From Acheta domesticus (taxonomy: Eukaryota; Arthropoda; Insecta; Orthoptera; Gryllidae): 64,000 nucleotides of DNA. Below the pieces are notes generated by a model. That model was not told where the DNA came from. It was given only the letters and a program-made list of their open reading frames with translations, and searched no databases. Both the position numbers and the translations under genes were made by a program. The DNA is taken from the NCBI GenBank assembly GCA_031308135.1, contig JAHLJT010009355.1:6993074-7057073 (forward strand). The letters run 5' to 3'. Positions 33,365 to 45,880 of the stretch are shown here, in pieces. Numbering within the stretch: the stretch's first letter is position 1; the number at the start of each line of letters is the position of its first letter.

Positions 33365-33837
33365 ATATTTCACAGATTTTAAATTCAGAGAATAGAGGGA
33401 ATCCTTTTACTTACATTGATTCATTTTCTTTATTTACATATATTCTCATATTTTAATTTTTTCTATTAACCGATAAAATGTCATCTGAAAGTCGATAATT
33501 TATTAGGAATTAACTAAGAAGCAGCAGCGAATTTGAATGTCCAAATATTGCATTAATACGACAAAATTATTCTTACGGTTCATATTGAAAACAATGATAT
33601 CATAACATTTTATATCTTTCGTTTACAACTTTCTCATTACTGTTAACAGTCTTGAGATATACTTTAGTGATCAATTTAATCCTGTTAATTATAATAATGC
33701 CTTTATTAGTTGCGAGGCTGGTAAAAATGTCTTGTGAACAATATACACATTTACTGCAAATCCACATCCATTGCTCAATGTACTAGATACCTTTCCATTG
33801 TTAGCAAACCGTCTAAAAATCGACGAGCTTGTCAGAG
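33365..33837. other. AT-rich DNA, no feature recognised
   Basis: May include the right end of the 1-kb repeat. Otherwise nothing supported. Confidence 0.4.
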
Positions 33838-33856
33838 AGCGTGTTGTCGCGCGCAG

Positions 33857-33966
33857 GGGCGCTGCAGGAGGCCTTGGCGGCGAAGGCGGCAGCGCCACCG
33901 CCCCAGGACAGCTCTCGCCGCGCCTCGAACAGCGCACGGGAACGGCGCGCAATAATAGACAAGTCC
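33857..33966 (+). other. GC-rich exon-like island (strand uncertain)
   Basis: A 110-bp GC-rich segment in AT-rich DNA. On the plus strand it could be an exon: CGCGCAG before 33857, GTGAGA at about 33967, and a frame reading GALQEALAAKAAAPPPQDSS and on to RERRAIIDKS. On the minus strand a GC3-rich frame, ELSWGGGAAAFAAKASCSAP, continues to SDKLVDF and a stop. Both frames have coding-like third positions, so composition cannot decide. No domain recognised. Confidence 0.2.
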
Positions 33967-33967
33967 G

Positions 33968-35940
33968 TGAGATCTGTGTTTACGTATATTAAATTTTCCC
34001 TGCAGAGGAAAAAGGGGCCACTTACTTTAAATGAACCGAAATTTATTCGGAGAGGTATTTTTATCTCCTTGCATTTTTTCCAATTAAACAAAATTTCGCT
34101 CGTGGCGCTTTTCTTAGTGGAAATCGTTTCCTTCTCATCTGGTATTAAACCCACGTAAGGTACATCCAGATGCATAGTCTCGCTTTTTCCGCGTTGCTTT
34201 TTAATTGAAACAAATGAAGGTAATTTTATTAACTAAACTTGTTAATATTTGAGTCTATTTTCATTTTTTAGCTCGATATAAAATTTCTCTCCCGCTGTTC
34301 CTTTTATTTTTAAAACGCATAAAGACTAGCGTAGTATCAAGTACAAAATATGAAGGTCGGGCTTTAATTTTTTATTTAAAAATGTTAGTCTTTAAGAAGC
34401 GGATCACATTCGAGAGAGAAAAGGTGGATAATTTTCCTCGTTACTGAGCAAGACTCATTAAGGCTGCTACTAGGGCACCCTGGTGGAGAAAATTAGAAAC
34501 CAGTACCAGGTGTGTGTGTTAAGTTCTTTTTTTACCAAGGGTTAGTTAGTTTGGCTTGGTTGTTATGCCGAGAAGGACGGGGAGATTTTTCCGGGCAACA
34601 GAGACGGGAAAGGGCTACAAGTAACAGAAGGGGAGAAGGCATCGTACCCTTATTTACTCTGTAAGAATTAAACAATTTTTAGTGTTTATTAAACCCTCGA
34701 ATATTTAGTGGCAGGATTTCAACTTGGATTATAATTTTAATTGATGGCCAAGAATCACGTTGCGCAGAAGAAGGGTTGTAATTTTCCCTTTTTATTGCGA
34801 GTGAGGAGGAAGGTTTCCTGGGGGGAAATCGATTTATTTTATGAAGGATAGAATGCGTTCATCGCGTTATCCCAGCTTGGGTAGTTTTGTTCCACTCTTT
34901 CTTACGTTATTGAATATTTGTGTATTGGGTATGTTGAGAACGTGAGAAAATAAGCAAATGGACGTTTAAAATAAATAAAAATGCATGCTAATATTTTCCT
35001 TAAATTATATTGTTCTTGGAAATTAGTATTAATAGAAGCGAATCAGTATGGAAATGTATTGTTACATTATTACTAGAAATAAATATCTCAGTTTGAGCAG
35101 ACTTTGAGGAAAAAACATTTAGTCAAAGAATAGAACATTTATAAATTGATGTGATAGAAGAAAAACATAAAATAAATATTATCATTACGCAGAATTAATG
35201 CATACAAAAATGTTATCCTTTATGAAAATATTGAATACGAATGAGATAAAGAGAGTAAAGTAGTAAATACATATAGATACACGCTGAAGCCAAAAAAAAA
35301 CTAAACTAATATAACTTTCAAGAATAAAAAGTAAAATTAAAAACATTATTTCAAATTTACGACGGCGATATTTAATATCTTGATTTGTGACATGAAACAA
35401 AAGCCCTCGGTCAATTGGGGAACGCACAAAACCACACTGAGGCGTTATCGACGCCCTCGAAATAACTCTCTTCTCCGGAAGCAAATTGTCAGAGCCTGTT
35501 GAGTTCCCAGGGCTCGTGCCATTACTCAAATGCAGGACTTGTACACCATCTGTACATATTATATTTACACAAAAATATATTTTTCTGTAGGTGAAAAATG
35601 TGTAAATTTAAAGCGCAGAAATAAAAAAAATATCCAGTTTTTGTTAACTTTGTTAATTATCCTTAGAAAAGTTTATTCCAGTTTAGTATAAAGCAAAAGA
35701 ATTGAACAAATTTGAAGTTGATTAATAAATATCAAACACTAATAATTATCTTCAATAAACGTTTTACACATTTTACCGAATTATGTCTCCTAAATAAGTT
35801 TTAACTTACTATAATATTCATCGATATTTATAGTCGATATAATCGAAGTCTCTTCGATATTTCAACTACTCTCTTCGCTTATTATCCTTATTTTCAAAAG
35901 AAGAATCATTAAATAGTAAACCTCGCCAACGATTACTAAC
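33968..35940. other. AT-rich DNA, no gene recognised
   Basis: No supported repeat or coding feature. Confidence 0.45.
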
Positions 35941-35944
35941 CGTG

Positions 35945-36260
35945 GCAGGGGCCACACGCTCCACAGCGAATAGGTCCTGCTCCTGCAGACGCGCCGATGT
36001 TTTCAGTTTCGGTGGTAGCGCGTTACTCCGCGAGTCCATTCGTTAGTTAGTGTGCTAATACCCCATGCGTCAGAGCTTGCTATCACGCGCGCTGATCACG
36101 CCCAATAAATCGTTAAAAAACCGAGCGACTTCACTAAGCTATCTTAATGGTGGAAGTAACCTATATTAGATGGCTACACGGCTGCGCTGGGGAAAAGAGC
36201 GCAGGCAAAAAGCCACGGCCGGGGGCCGAGTTTATTCCAAGTGTAATGCAAAGTCAATGA
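35945..36260. promoter_or_regulatory. GC-balanced candidate regulatory block
   Basis: Non-repetitive sequence with CACGCCCAATAAATCGTTAA (posterior-Hox-like AATAAA core) and AGTCCATTCGTTAGTTAG, flanked by AT-rich DNA. No coding signal. Confidence 0.25.
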
Positions 36261-37415
36261 GGAGGCGGTTTCATGTGATACGTTCGTTAAAGTAATGTTT
36301 TTTTTGGTAGATTTTTTTGCGGTCGGGAGGTACAATTGCGCGCGCGAGTTTCTTGAGTCTATGGTACAGGAAACCGGGTACGTTAATATTTTCTTCCATA
36401 CAGAGCTTAGAAATACAAGGAACAGTACTCGAAATTTAATATTCTTAAAAGAAATTCAAATTGAGAAGTAATTATGTGCAGGTGCAATATGATCCCATAC
36501 CTTAAAAGATATTCATTGGACTTATGTAATATAAGAATACTGTGAAAGAAAATTGGCACAGATTGAAGACAACTACGGATAGGGAATGGATTTGAGATCG
36601 TCATATGGGTTTTGAATAAACTACGGGTTTTCATTAAACGCATTCCGGGTGGATGTAGTTTTTTCAATCAATACATTATTCTCAAGTCTATCAAAACATG
36701 TACTTCAATCAGTTAATGCTAGCAAAATGAATTTTTAAACTAAGTGTTGTCACGCGTCAGCACTTTACATTTACAGTTACTGTGAATACTGAATTGAAAC
36801 ATATTTTCAAAGGTTTCGTCTCCACTTTTTGTTTTTCACAAATCAAGAAAATATTTTTTCTAATTTTTTATTAAAATAAAGTTTTCTTTCCTTAAAGTAA
36901 ATATTTTATAGTATACCCTATGCAAGCCAGGAACCTATAATCAATAGGTTGTTGTGTTTAGTAAAAGGTTTAGGTAAATTTCAAAATTGGAAAAAGAAAA
37001 TTATGGAAAAACAACTTTCTTCACTGTTAACTAAAGTTCGTATTAAATTATTTGAAATGAAAAGTTATTCGGTGTTAAAGAAATTTTTTAATGTAAGTTA
37101 TGAGTAAAAAAGAATTTTTAGTAAAAAACTTAAAATGGTCTCACTAAAAAGTCGACGTAAAACATATTTTATATTACCAGATTTCAAATGAACTATTATT
37201 AATTGTTAAAAATAGGTTTAAAATCTTGATTAGTAAAATATTGAAAGCTTACTGAATAATTCAAAATCCATTTATTATTCATTATAAAGTTTTCAAGAGG
37301 TTTTACACAATTAATTTACTCTTAAACCAATCAACAAATTTACAATCAGTTGAATTTCCTTCCATTTTCTAACCCAAAAAATTAATTTTAAATAATAATT
37401 GTAGTATTTTGGGGC
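36261..37415. other. AT-rich DNA, no feature recognised
   Basis: Nothing supported. Confidence 0.45.
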
Positions 37416-37417
37416 TC

Positions 37418-37640
37418 TCTCGGATAGTCCAGATCGCTGAGGCAGTAGTACCGTGGTGGTCGTATACGGAGAGATCGCGTGTTCGAATCCTGCCTCCGGG
37501 ATGGGTCTGTTTGTGCTTGTATGGGCGTGTCGTCCTTTAATCCCTTATTATCATCATCATTTCATCTTCCATATCTCCAGGACTAACAACCCTGGGGCAT
37601 AAATATATGATTCCGCTAAATGCTGATCGCTTAGTAAAAA
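37418..37640 (+). mobile_element. tRNA-derived SINE with well-preserved tRNA-like head
   Basis: 37418-37501 resembles a long-variable-arm tRNA. The acceptor halves TCTCGGA and TCCGGGA can pair over all seven positions (one T-G). The A-box is TAGTCCAGATCG (37425-37436) and the B-box TGTTCGAATCC (37480-37490). A non-tRNA tail with TCATCATTTCATC follows; this motif also occurs in the SINE at 47.7 kb. A genuine tRNA gene is less likely because of the attached tail and the weak D and T stems. Confidence 0.65.
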
Positions 37641-38368
37641 TTACATGCACTTGCTATCGATATAATGAAATTGTTCCGGGTAAATGCGGGATGCATGCTC
37701 GCATGATGCAAGGCGGCCTATTCGCGGACAAAAAATTGTATTTCTGTTAACATATCAATCATATATCTCACATTACAGCCCATTTTTACGAAAATACGTA
37801 AGCAGTATAGACAATTATTTGTCATCAACTAATGTTATCTACGTTTATTTCAAAAGACCTGTTTTAACTCTAAGTGTTGAATTCAATGTTGGTGTGATTT
37901 TGGACGAAAATTAGCTGTAGCTGCTATTGTAGCATTGGAAATGACCAATTTTCAAAATATATGGAGAAGGCCAGAAAGGGAACCTACTTTTGCAGTATAA
38001 GACACGTTTTGGAACATTAACTGTATTCCTCCAATCCACTGTCTCTATAACGCCTAAATACATTACAATGTTTGACGAGTAAAAACCCATAGACCCAAAC
38101 TGCTGTCTGCTATTGCTGTTTAGAGAAGTACTTCCTGGTTCTGCATTCAACAAAGTTAAGACTAAAAATTTGAAGTCTGCCAATTGTACCACAATAATTA
38201 GATCACTACAATACATATAATAATAGCTCATAGGTAGGAAACCTTCTAGACCCTTAAAACCAGATTTTTGTGTCTTCGATTGAGTTTTCGTTCGGGTACG
38301 GCTGGTTTAATTTCTTTGGCACTAGCTGCTACCCAGCTTCTGCTGCCGCAGAAAAAATAATTGTGGAA
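37641..38368. other. AT-rich DNA, no gene recognised
   Basis: Frames of 76 and 106 codons on opposite strands show no domain. Confidence 0.4.
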
Positions 38369-38369
38369 A

Positions 38370-38735
38370 TATTCTTCTCCACTCTCTTTTTCCCTTTATC
38401 TCTATCTTTCCCCACTCTCTTTTTCCCTTTTCTTTCCCCTCTGTCTTTTTCCTTCTCTCTCTTTTTCCTCCTCTCTCTTTTCCTCCTCCCTCTTCCCTTC
38501 TCTCTTCTCTCCTCTCATTTTCCCCACTCTGTCTCTTTCCCCCTTCTCTGTCTTTTCCCACTCTCCGTCTCTTTCCCCATTGTCTCTCTTTCCCCCACTC
38601 TGTCTCTCTTCTTCCCCCTCATTCTTTCTTTTTCCATCTGCCTCTCTTTTTCCTTCTGTCTCTTTTTCCCTCTGTCTCTCTTTATCCCTCTGTCTTTTAC
38701 CCTGCCGCTCTTTTCCCTCTATCTCTATTTTTTGG
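38370..38735. repeat. Polypyrimidine tract, about 360 bp
   Basis: Almost pure C/T on the plus strand, built from CTCTTTTTCCC and TCTGTCTCTCTTT-like units. It yields artefactual Ser/Phe/Leu- and Lys/Glu/Arg-rich frames. Such a polypurine-polypyrimidine block can form triplex DNA. Confidence 0.95.
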
Positions 38736-38737
38736 AT

Positions 38738-38800
38738 TTGGCGTGGCGGATTTAGGCGGGGGTCATGGACCCCATGCCCCCCCCCCAAATTCCCTGGAGT
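38738..38800. mobile_element. Possible transposon terminus (GGCGGATTTAG type)
   Basis: TGGCGGATTTAGGCGGGGG followed by GGGGTCATGGACCCC (a perfect 15-bp palindrome around one central base) and a C run resembles the end of hAT-like or related insect elements. No second end or target duplication was found. Confidence 0.25.
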
Positions 38801-40320
38801 TTTCGTTTTTTTACCTTCCTTTAATTGGTAAAAATTGACTTAAATGCTTATTTATATTAGAAATATGTAATTATTGAAACAATAATATTGTGTACTACCA
38901 TATTATACACTACAAAGCCATTATACAATATAATAAAAAATATGTTTATTATTTAACAAAAATCGAAACTGTGTAACTTAACTTAAGCTGCACTAGAAAC
39001 GAAAGAAGGAAGAATGCAATTAAAAATTGAAGAAAAAATGGAAACAAGGAAAAAGGGTCTGAAAAAATACACATTTAATACTTTGGGTGTGCGACTTCTT
39101 TGTCACCTTTCTAGCGCATTCTCGTTCTTAATTACTACTTCTGGTCTCATGACTATGTGTTTGCATTTTGCACTCACAGTTCTCATTATTTATAACTTAT
39201 TATGGTTTCGTTGATTAAAAATGTATTATTCGTATAAGAGGAACATCGCTCTGCTAACTTCCATATAAAACTAAATAATATATTTTTGATAATACGTGAA
39301 AAATGCTATCTATTTCAAAATTAGTACGTTTGATAGGGATATATATCAAAATATTTCTACATCTCGACCCAAATGAAATGTTTAATGCATTCTCTACATG
39401 TTTTGCTTGTGTTTACCCAGGAGGGTGCTAACATCAATATGTTTAAATATGTCCTGGAGAATATCTTAAGAACATTTCGTTTAGGCAGTTCTGATTGCAA
39501 AGTGATAAACTACTGACCAGAAAGATAACTCTGTATTTTATTACGGAAATGAATTCATTGTTTTGCTATTAGCTACTTGATAATCGCAAACATGTCAGAC
39601 TTTATTGTTTTAAATGATTGATACCATAGAGATAATTGCATACACAAATAGTTCATGTTGATAAAACTTAAGAATTTGTAACAATACTTCGAACCGCATA
39701 ATATATACTAGTGTTCATCATACTCATGTGTCATAAATGGATTACCTACACTTTTGGAGTAAAATACTTCACTTGGCTTGAATTATATTGACACGATATA
39801 TTGAGAGGTTTGGTTTTAAGAATTAATTCTGCTGTCAAATTATTGAGCCCTTATGTAACCCTACTATTGTACTTGTAGTATAAGGGTAACGAGTAAATTT
39901 ATTTTTTATGTGAATGTAAGTTATTCATGAATAATTTATTTGCGTTAATATTTGAAAATTCTGATTTAGAATTTGTTTACTAACAGCCCGTTACACTAGA
40001 ATGAGACTTTATTATTAAAGCATCTATTTCCATGACCTTTCAAAGGAGTTTTTCCATTTTCGAGCAGGTGGCAATATGAATTTTGGTCTTCCGTCGAAAT
40101 TCTCACTATCAGTTAACTGTCCACTAGGGTGGCATGTCGACGTACACATTCGGTATGACACAATAGTGTTCTTTTACTGGTGTCCCATTAACAATAGGCA
40201 ACCCTCATAACTTCTAAAACGTTTCACGATATCGGAATGCGTTAATCGATATCGAAATCGATTCAATTTAAAATCACATGTCGGACAGTGTTGTTGTATA
40301 GTCACACTACAGTAAAAACA
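38801..40320. other. AT-rich DNA, no gene recognised
   Basis: Nothing supported. Confidence 0.45.
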
Positions 40321-40324
40321 CTAA

Positions 40325-40545
40325 AAAAGTATACTTCGTTGTTTTCCTCTTTTTATGATCTATCCATTGCTAGTAAGAAAAATATAAGTTACATTTAAAA
40401 TCTCCAAGATAATTAAATTTCTCGAAAACTAAAAATATTACGAACAATGTCCGAACAGAATATTACTTGTCCTACGATCCCGTATTGTTGAGCAAAAACT
40501 GCATTTGGATATCGTGAACTGTTTAGAAGATAAGAGGGTTGCCCA
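40325..40545. repeat. Dispersed repeat family R1, copy 2
   Basis: Matches 6353-6570 through most of its length (CCTCTTTTTATGATCTATCC, GAAAAATATAA, ATTAAATTTCTCGAAAAC, CGTGAACTGTTT). Its middle (ATTACGAACAAT...TTGAGCAAAAACTGCA) matches 45745-45880. Confidence 0.7.
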
Positions 40546-42340
40546 GAGTTGGTGACACCCGGCATCACCACCGAGAGAGGGTGAAGTGGATGAATCGAAA
40601 CTTAGAAGTACGTACTATTACATAATAAAATACGTATACATAATATTTTGAGAACTAATTACATATGTCACTTGTTACACTAAAAATAACGTAGTAAGTT
40701 GGGTATTGTAAATTGTTATGCATTTTCTCATGGAACCAGTATTTATTTGATACTAGAATGAATTTAAAGAAATAATTTATAATTTTTATAGAGATTTTTA
40801 AAAAAAATGTACATATTTTCTCAACGTTTGATGACGAGAGAAAAATAACTTCTTACAAAACCAATATTCGCAATTTGGAAAGTCATTTGACTTACGTTTA
40901 AAACATTACAGGTGTAAGAGTGAAATTCATATAATATTAGTCAGAGACATGCGAACATTCCGAACGTTTGAAATCGCTGTTTAAAGAAACCAAATACCCT
41001 AATACTGAAACCCAATTCGGTCAATTCATAACACGGAGTTGGTGTTAGACCAGAATTCTTTTAAAAAAATTCCAAAAATGTTTCATACGGTACATTTCGA
41101 TATAAGATTATTGGTTTTTACGAACATGTGGTGCATCATTTCAGAATTATTCCCAATTATATTGCATGATAAAGTGTGACGTATGTTGCGAGTTAAACGT
41201 GCACCTGCTTCTTTCCTTATACCATAACCTAAAAGTTCTATTTTACATCTGAATTCAATTTTATGCACCCCTCGTCGAGCACCCTTTCCACCCATTGCAG
41301 ACGCAACGGACTTATGGACAGAATAGAATAAAGTTTACGAAACATTCCCTTATATTGATGTTCAAATTTTGAACTAGATAAATATTATGTTAGCATTTAA
41401 TGTTAGAAAGAAATTTGCGTTGCAAACCTTTTTCGGAACTCTGATTTCTGTACTAAAGTTCTGAAAGGCACGAATGGCTAATAGATACAATCGCAAAATC
41501 ACATAACAGGATATCTAGTTACTATCTTAAGTATCCGAAATATTTTCAATTAGAAACTTTGAATGATCTCTACTGAGTTATTTTTAAACCCAAAGAGTAT
41601 TTTATGAAAATATGGCTTTTCGTGACTCATCTTGCATAACTGCAAACTAATTCTGTTTGCCTCTTTAAAAATTTCATTTCTTAAAAGTCATGCCATTCAC
41701 ATGTTTGTATTTTGAGCATTAAATCGATAAGATATGAACATTGTTCTATAAACTATATATAGAATATTATTAAAGAGCAGTTTGCGGAAGCAACTTCGTT
41801 TTTCTTTCTTTAAATCGGCAAAGGATCTAGAAGCCAAACATAGTAGCAAGTGAAGTACGAATAAGATATCGTCATGATGTAGCCAGTGAGTTATAGGGGC
41901 ACCGTTCTCAACGCTGCATAGGAGAAACTGCTGGTAATTAATCAGAAATCGTGGCTAATGATCACCCAGAAAGATTTAAAGATAATAAGTGTTTATAGTT
42001 GGTCTCCCATTGTGTTCCTCCATAACAACCACCTTGCTATCTCACCTCCACGAAAGTCAAAAGACTTTCATACGTCTTACGCCAAACGTTAGGCTATTAG
42101 GATCAACGCTTGTTCCTGTAAAATAGGTCGCTATTATATAGCTGCGTGTGATTCGCAAGAATAGCATTAAAGCGGTCTAATTTATGCTTCAGTACCCTTA
42201 ATCTTTATTGAGCATCTTTTAAGAGAGTGACTGTTAGGTGGGCAAATTTAGAGCCGAGCTATTTCTGGAAGCTGAGAGGACACGTACGTTCGCGATAAAG
42301 ATAAGCGTTCGTCTAAACCGGTAAATTTAAAACTGAAAAT
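40546..42340. other. AT-rich DNA, no gene recognised
   Basis: Nothing supported. Confidence 0.45.
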
Positions 42341-42344
42341 AGAT

Positions 42345-42560
42345 CGCGACACTCGCGTTCAGTTTTCCGTCGATGCGTGCGGTGGCTCGCCCGTCCTTGT
42401 GCACGACGCCTCGCGCCGAGTGCGAACGGAATGGCAGGAGGCCTTGCCCCGCCGCCCCTCCAGCCAACTGCCGCACGTGGTGGGGATGAAGGGGAGGGCA
42501 GTCAATCGATAGTTCGCTCGGGCGCCAACAGATGGCAGGAAGTGTACTGAAGGCCTGAAT
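42345..42560. promoter_or_regulatory. GC-rich island
   Basis: CpG-rich block with CACGTGGTGGGG, AATCGATAG and GCCAACAGATGGCAGGAAG (E-box CAGATG next to an ETS-like core). The AT-rich left shoulder has TTAATCTTTATTGAGC. An 89-codon minus frame shows no domain. Candidate regulatory island. Confidence 0.3.
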
Positions 42561-44390
42561 CCCGCTCTGCACAATGTTTGGAGAAAACATGACCAATAAA
42601 ATAAGAAAAGTACTTATGCAACATAATCAAACACTGTAGTGCCTTTTTGTTATACGGATTTTTAATAGTTTAATGATTGTCAAAGCAATTTCAATATTTA
42701 CATAAAGAATGTATTACGTAGTAATACAAAACGCGTTGATTCAGAGATAATATTTCATACTGTAATTTTATTTTTAACATGCCACACAATATTTAATGTG
42801 TGGTGTTCAATACAGTGTGAATTAACGAAAGTTTGCATTAGTGTACTTAATATGAACGAACAAATTAATTTTATGCAGTGAATGAATTATTTTCTGTAGA
42901 GATGGGAATATTGACGACCAAAACGTAATTTTCGAATGATTCTAGGCTTGATTTAGAAACTTTTATAAATTATAGTAAAGTTATACGAAATATTGCAAAG
43001 GACATATTCTGTATGGTCAGTGCACAAGACAAGTAATAGGGCATTTAAAAATTCGTCGGTTTAGGTAAGAGAAAATACACTCCATAGTAAATAGTCATTT
43101 GTAAAAACATTTGTAAAAGCTAATTCATGAAGATAGTTTTCGAATCTTGCGAAATTAACGTCCCCGCTCAGGTAACACAACTCGCAAAGTCATTTCATGA
43201 ATAATCTTGATACTCTGTGTAGCTCCATATTAGTTTTACAGAAGGCGCTAAAGTACTGTCACTGAAAAGGGAAAGGTCGCGAAGGATAATGAGGGTGAAT
43301 GAAAGAAACTAGTGAAGAAGCCACAGAAGAATCGTTTCCTTGTGAAATATTTTTAATTTTCACAAAGAGCTTCTTTGAATTCAATTATTCATTTCTTATA
43401 GGTTTAAACCAAAGTAGTATTTTGCTCTAAATCTTCCCAATAGTAATATTGTGTTGCGTATGCATAACTGACACTAAATATGTATTTATTTTTAAAAACG
43501 TTTGATGATGAAGCTTGGACTTTAAACTGTAATAAGGGAATTCATAGAATATATTGAAACCTCGCCTTATCCCAGTTTTATACTTTACTATTTTCACCTA
43601 TTCAAAAAACAAGTTATTTACTCGGATGTTAATATGATTTCCTCCAGTAAATTCTAATCAGTCACAATTTCGAAATGCTGTTTTAACCCAACAATAGTGA
43701 ATCATGGGGCAAGTAATGCGCCAGCAAGGTATTATTCCCAACATCTACATATTATGTTTATTTCTTGAGATATTGAATAATATTTGACTTCTTAAATAAA
43801 ACCTTTCTTATTTCACCGGCAGTCGATAAGATTGTGAAAATAACTAAAAGGATACATCGTTTGTTTATGTTTGAAGAGAAATTTTGTTTAAAAACTCTTG
43901 TAATCTACGCTGTTTTCTTGAGCTTTCATTTCACTAGTTGCGACATGAGTGGGTGTTTGATATTTCGTCGACAATACTTTCTGAACCAAAATTGCTGATG
44001 TTTATAGTTTTTATTATTAGGGAACGAAAAGTTCTTATTATCAGATGTCGTCTACAACCATCGTTGCTATATTTTATTCATAATTCAACTGTGTTAGGAA
44101 ATAGTAAATAGGGATTCCGGAGAACAAGAAAATTGCGTAATAAATTCCTTCTCATGATATGAAGGGGACGAGGGTTAAATTTAAACAAATAAAAAAGTTG
44201 CTAGCATAGCGTGCTTCTAGTGCAATATCATTGCAATGCATTTTGACGTTCGTTCAATATTGAAACGTAGAAAGTTTCCCACTAATATGGAGAAAAAACG
44301 CTTCGGCATTTGAGCTACGGTAATTTGGAAGACAAAAATATTTATCTTTCTTATCCGTCACATTAATGTTTGTTCTGACGTTCTTCCTGT
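42561..44390. other. AT-rich DNA, no gene recognised
   Basis: Nothing supported. Confidence 0.45.
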
Positions 44391-44394
44391 CAAG

Positions 44395-44770
44395 ATCACG
44401 AATTGATGTTTCTCCCCTCCCCTCTGCCATGCCCCAACGGTAGTTTAACGTTTTCAGAGTCGTGGCGACATGGCGTCGGGAGCCAAGGCCAGCTTTGGTC
44501 GGGAGCAAGGACACGACCACCTACCCAGAAGAGCGGCAGCGAATTTTGCGCTGCAAAGGCAACTAAACCTGCCGACTTAGAAAATTGCACTGAGCGGTAG
44601 CGGAGGAGAAGGTTCCCCCTACCCCTGGGATCTTTCCCCCACGCCACAACTGTCGACAAGCAAGAGGGAGCGGTTTTGATTGGTCCGGTCCAGCCGACGA
44701 TTTCTGGGAGTGCTGTAGGTAGCAGTTCTGCGAGGACAGTGTAACTTTCACAGATGTCTCCTTTTACGTT
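44395..44770. other. GC-balanced block of unknown nature
   Basis: Distinct composition from its surroundings, non-repetitive, with an inverted CCAAT (GATTGGTCC) near 44679. The minus strand is open for 128 codons (44396-44782) but no domain is recognisable. It could be a promoter region, part of an LTR, or a transposon fragment. Confidence 0.3.
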
Positions 44771-45740
44771 GCTGCCAATCATTTTTATTCTAAAGAAGGA
44801 GCGAATTATACTTCAATTTTCATTCCTTCAAGGAAGGATCAACCATGGTAGCAGAGGAAGGTTTTGCAAACTCCTGAGGTAAGCCAAGCTCTCCGATGGT
44901 TGTTACAGTAGTTGTTGAGTTGAAGAAGAAAATCGCCATTGCTGGAAACAATTTAAAATCTCTTGGCAGTGGTACACTATTAGATTCAGAGTGAGGTATT
45001 CTACATATCACTAATTTTACATTATTAGTTGCTAGTGGTAGTTCTTGTAACTAATAGTTGTTCGTTGTAGCTGACAATAAAATGTTTCAAAATTTATTAC
45101 TTAAAAACCCGTAATTGATATTTAATTTAGTTATTAGTTTGCCCAGCGTTATTTTGGCTGTGATCTTTAGTCTATGTGGGTTTTGTAGAGAGATAAACAT
45201 GGTAAGAATACTGATCTCGGTTAATAGTCCCTACTGTATGAAACAATGCGAATTTTCTATTGTTCTTTATTGATAATATTGATGATATAACATTATATTG
45301 AGAAGTAATAAGTTATAAAATGGTCTTAATTATTATCTTTCTAATGCTACCAATTTTTTTCGTATTGTTACTTTCAAAATTCGATTGGGAGTTTCAGTTG
45401 CGGGATCTATGGAGAAACAAATATATCATTCTGATACGACGTAATATTAATGTTTGTCTCTGGGTCCGCTTCATGAGGGTTTGGTGTTGTGTCGCTTCCC
45501 GCCCAGACACCCGTCCTTCCACCACTTCCAGCTCTTGGTCTCGGCCTCGAACGCCGAATCAAGGCCACCTGTCGTGAGCGACGAATTTTAAGTTCACTGC
45601 TCTAATAAGAATGTTCAACTCGACGGCGGCATCAAATAATGTGTCCGAAATAAACTACATGTTACTATTTCAACATTAATAAATGATTGTATAATTGAAA
45701 AAATGTTTTTATGATGTAACCATCGCAGGTGACAAAACTC
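44771..45740. other. AT-rich DNA, no gene recognised
   Basis: Nothing supported. Confidence 0.4.
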
Positions 45741-45744
45741 AATA

Positions 45745-45880
45745 ATTGAATTTTTCACAATATTACGAACAATACCTCTTTGGCATCTTCCTTACCTCAT
45801 GATTTTGTATTGTTAGGTGGGCGAAAACTACACTTCGTTATCGAGAATCGTTTAAAATTTATGAGATGACCAGTAATTGA
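45745..45880. repeat. Dispersed repeat family R1, fragment
   Basis: ATTACGAACAATACCTC, CCTCATGATTTTGTATTGTT and GGCGAAAACTACACTTCG align with 40435-40520 of copy 2 and weakly with copy 1. Confidence 0.55.

Noticed and set aside
37418..37501. Functional tRNA gene
   Set aside because: Weak internal stems and a long SINE-type tail favour a tRNA-derived SINE.
38270..38831. Ser/Leu/Phe-rich 'membrane protein' and Lys/Glu-rich 'coiled coil'
   Set aside because: Translations of the polypyrimidine tract and its complement.
44396..44782. 128-codon minus-strand protein
   Set aside because: No recognisable domain, no splice or promoter context; could be chance in GC-balanced DNA.
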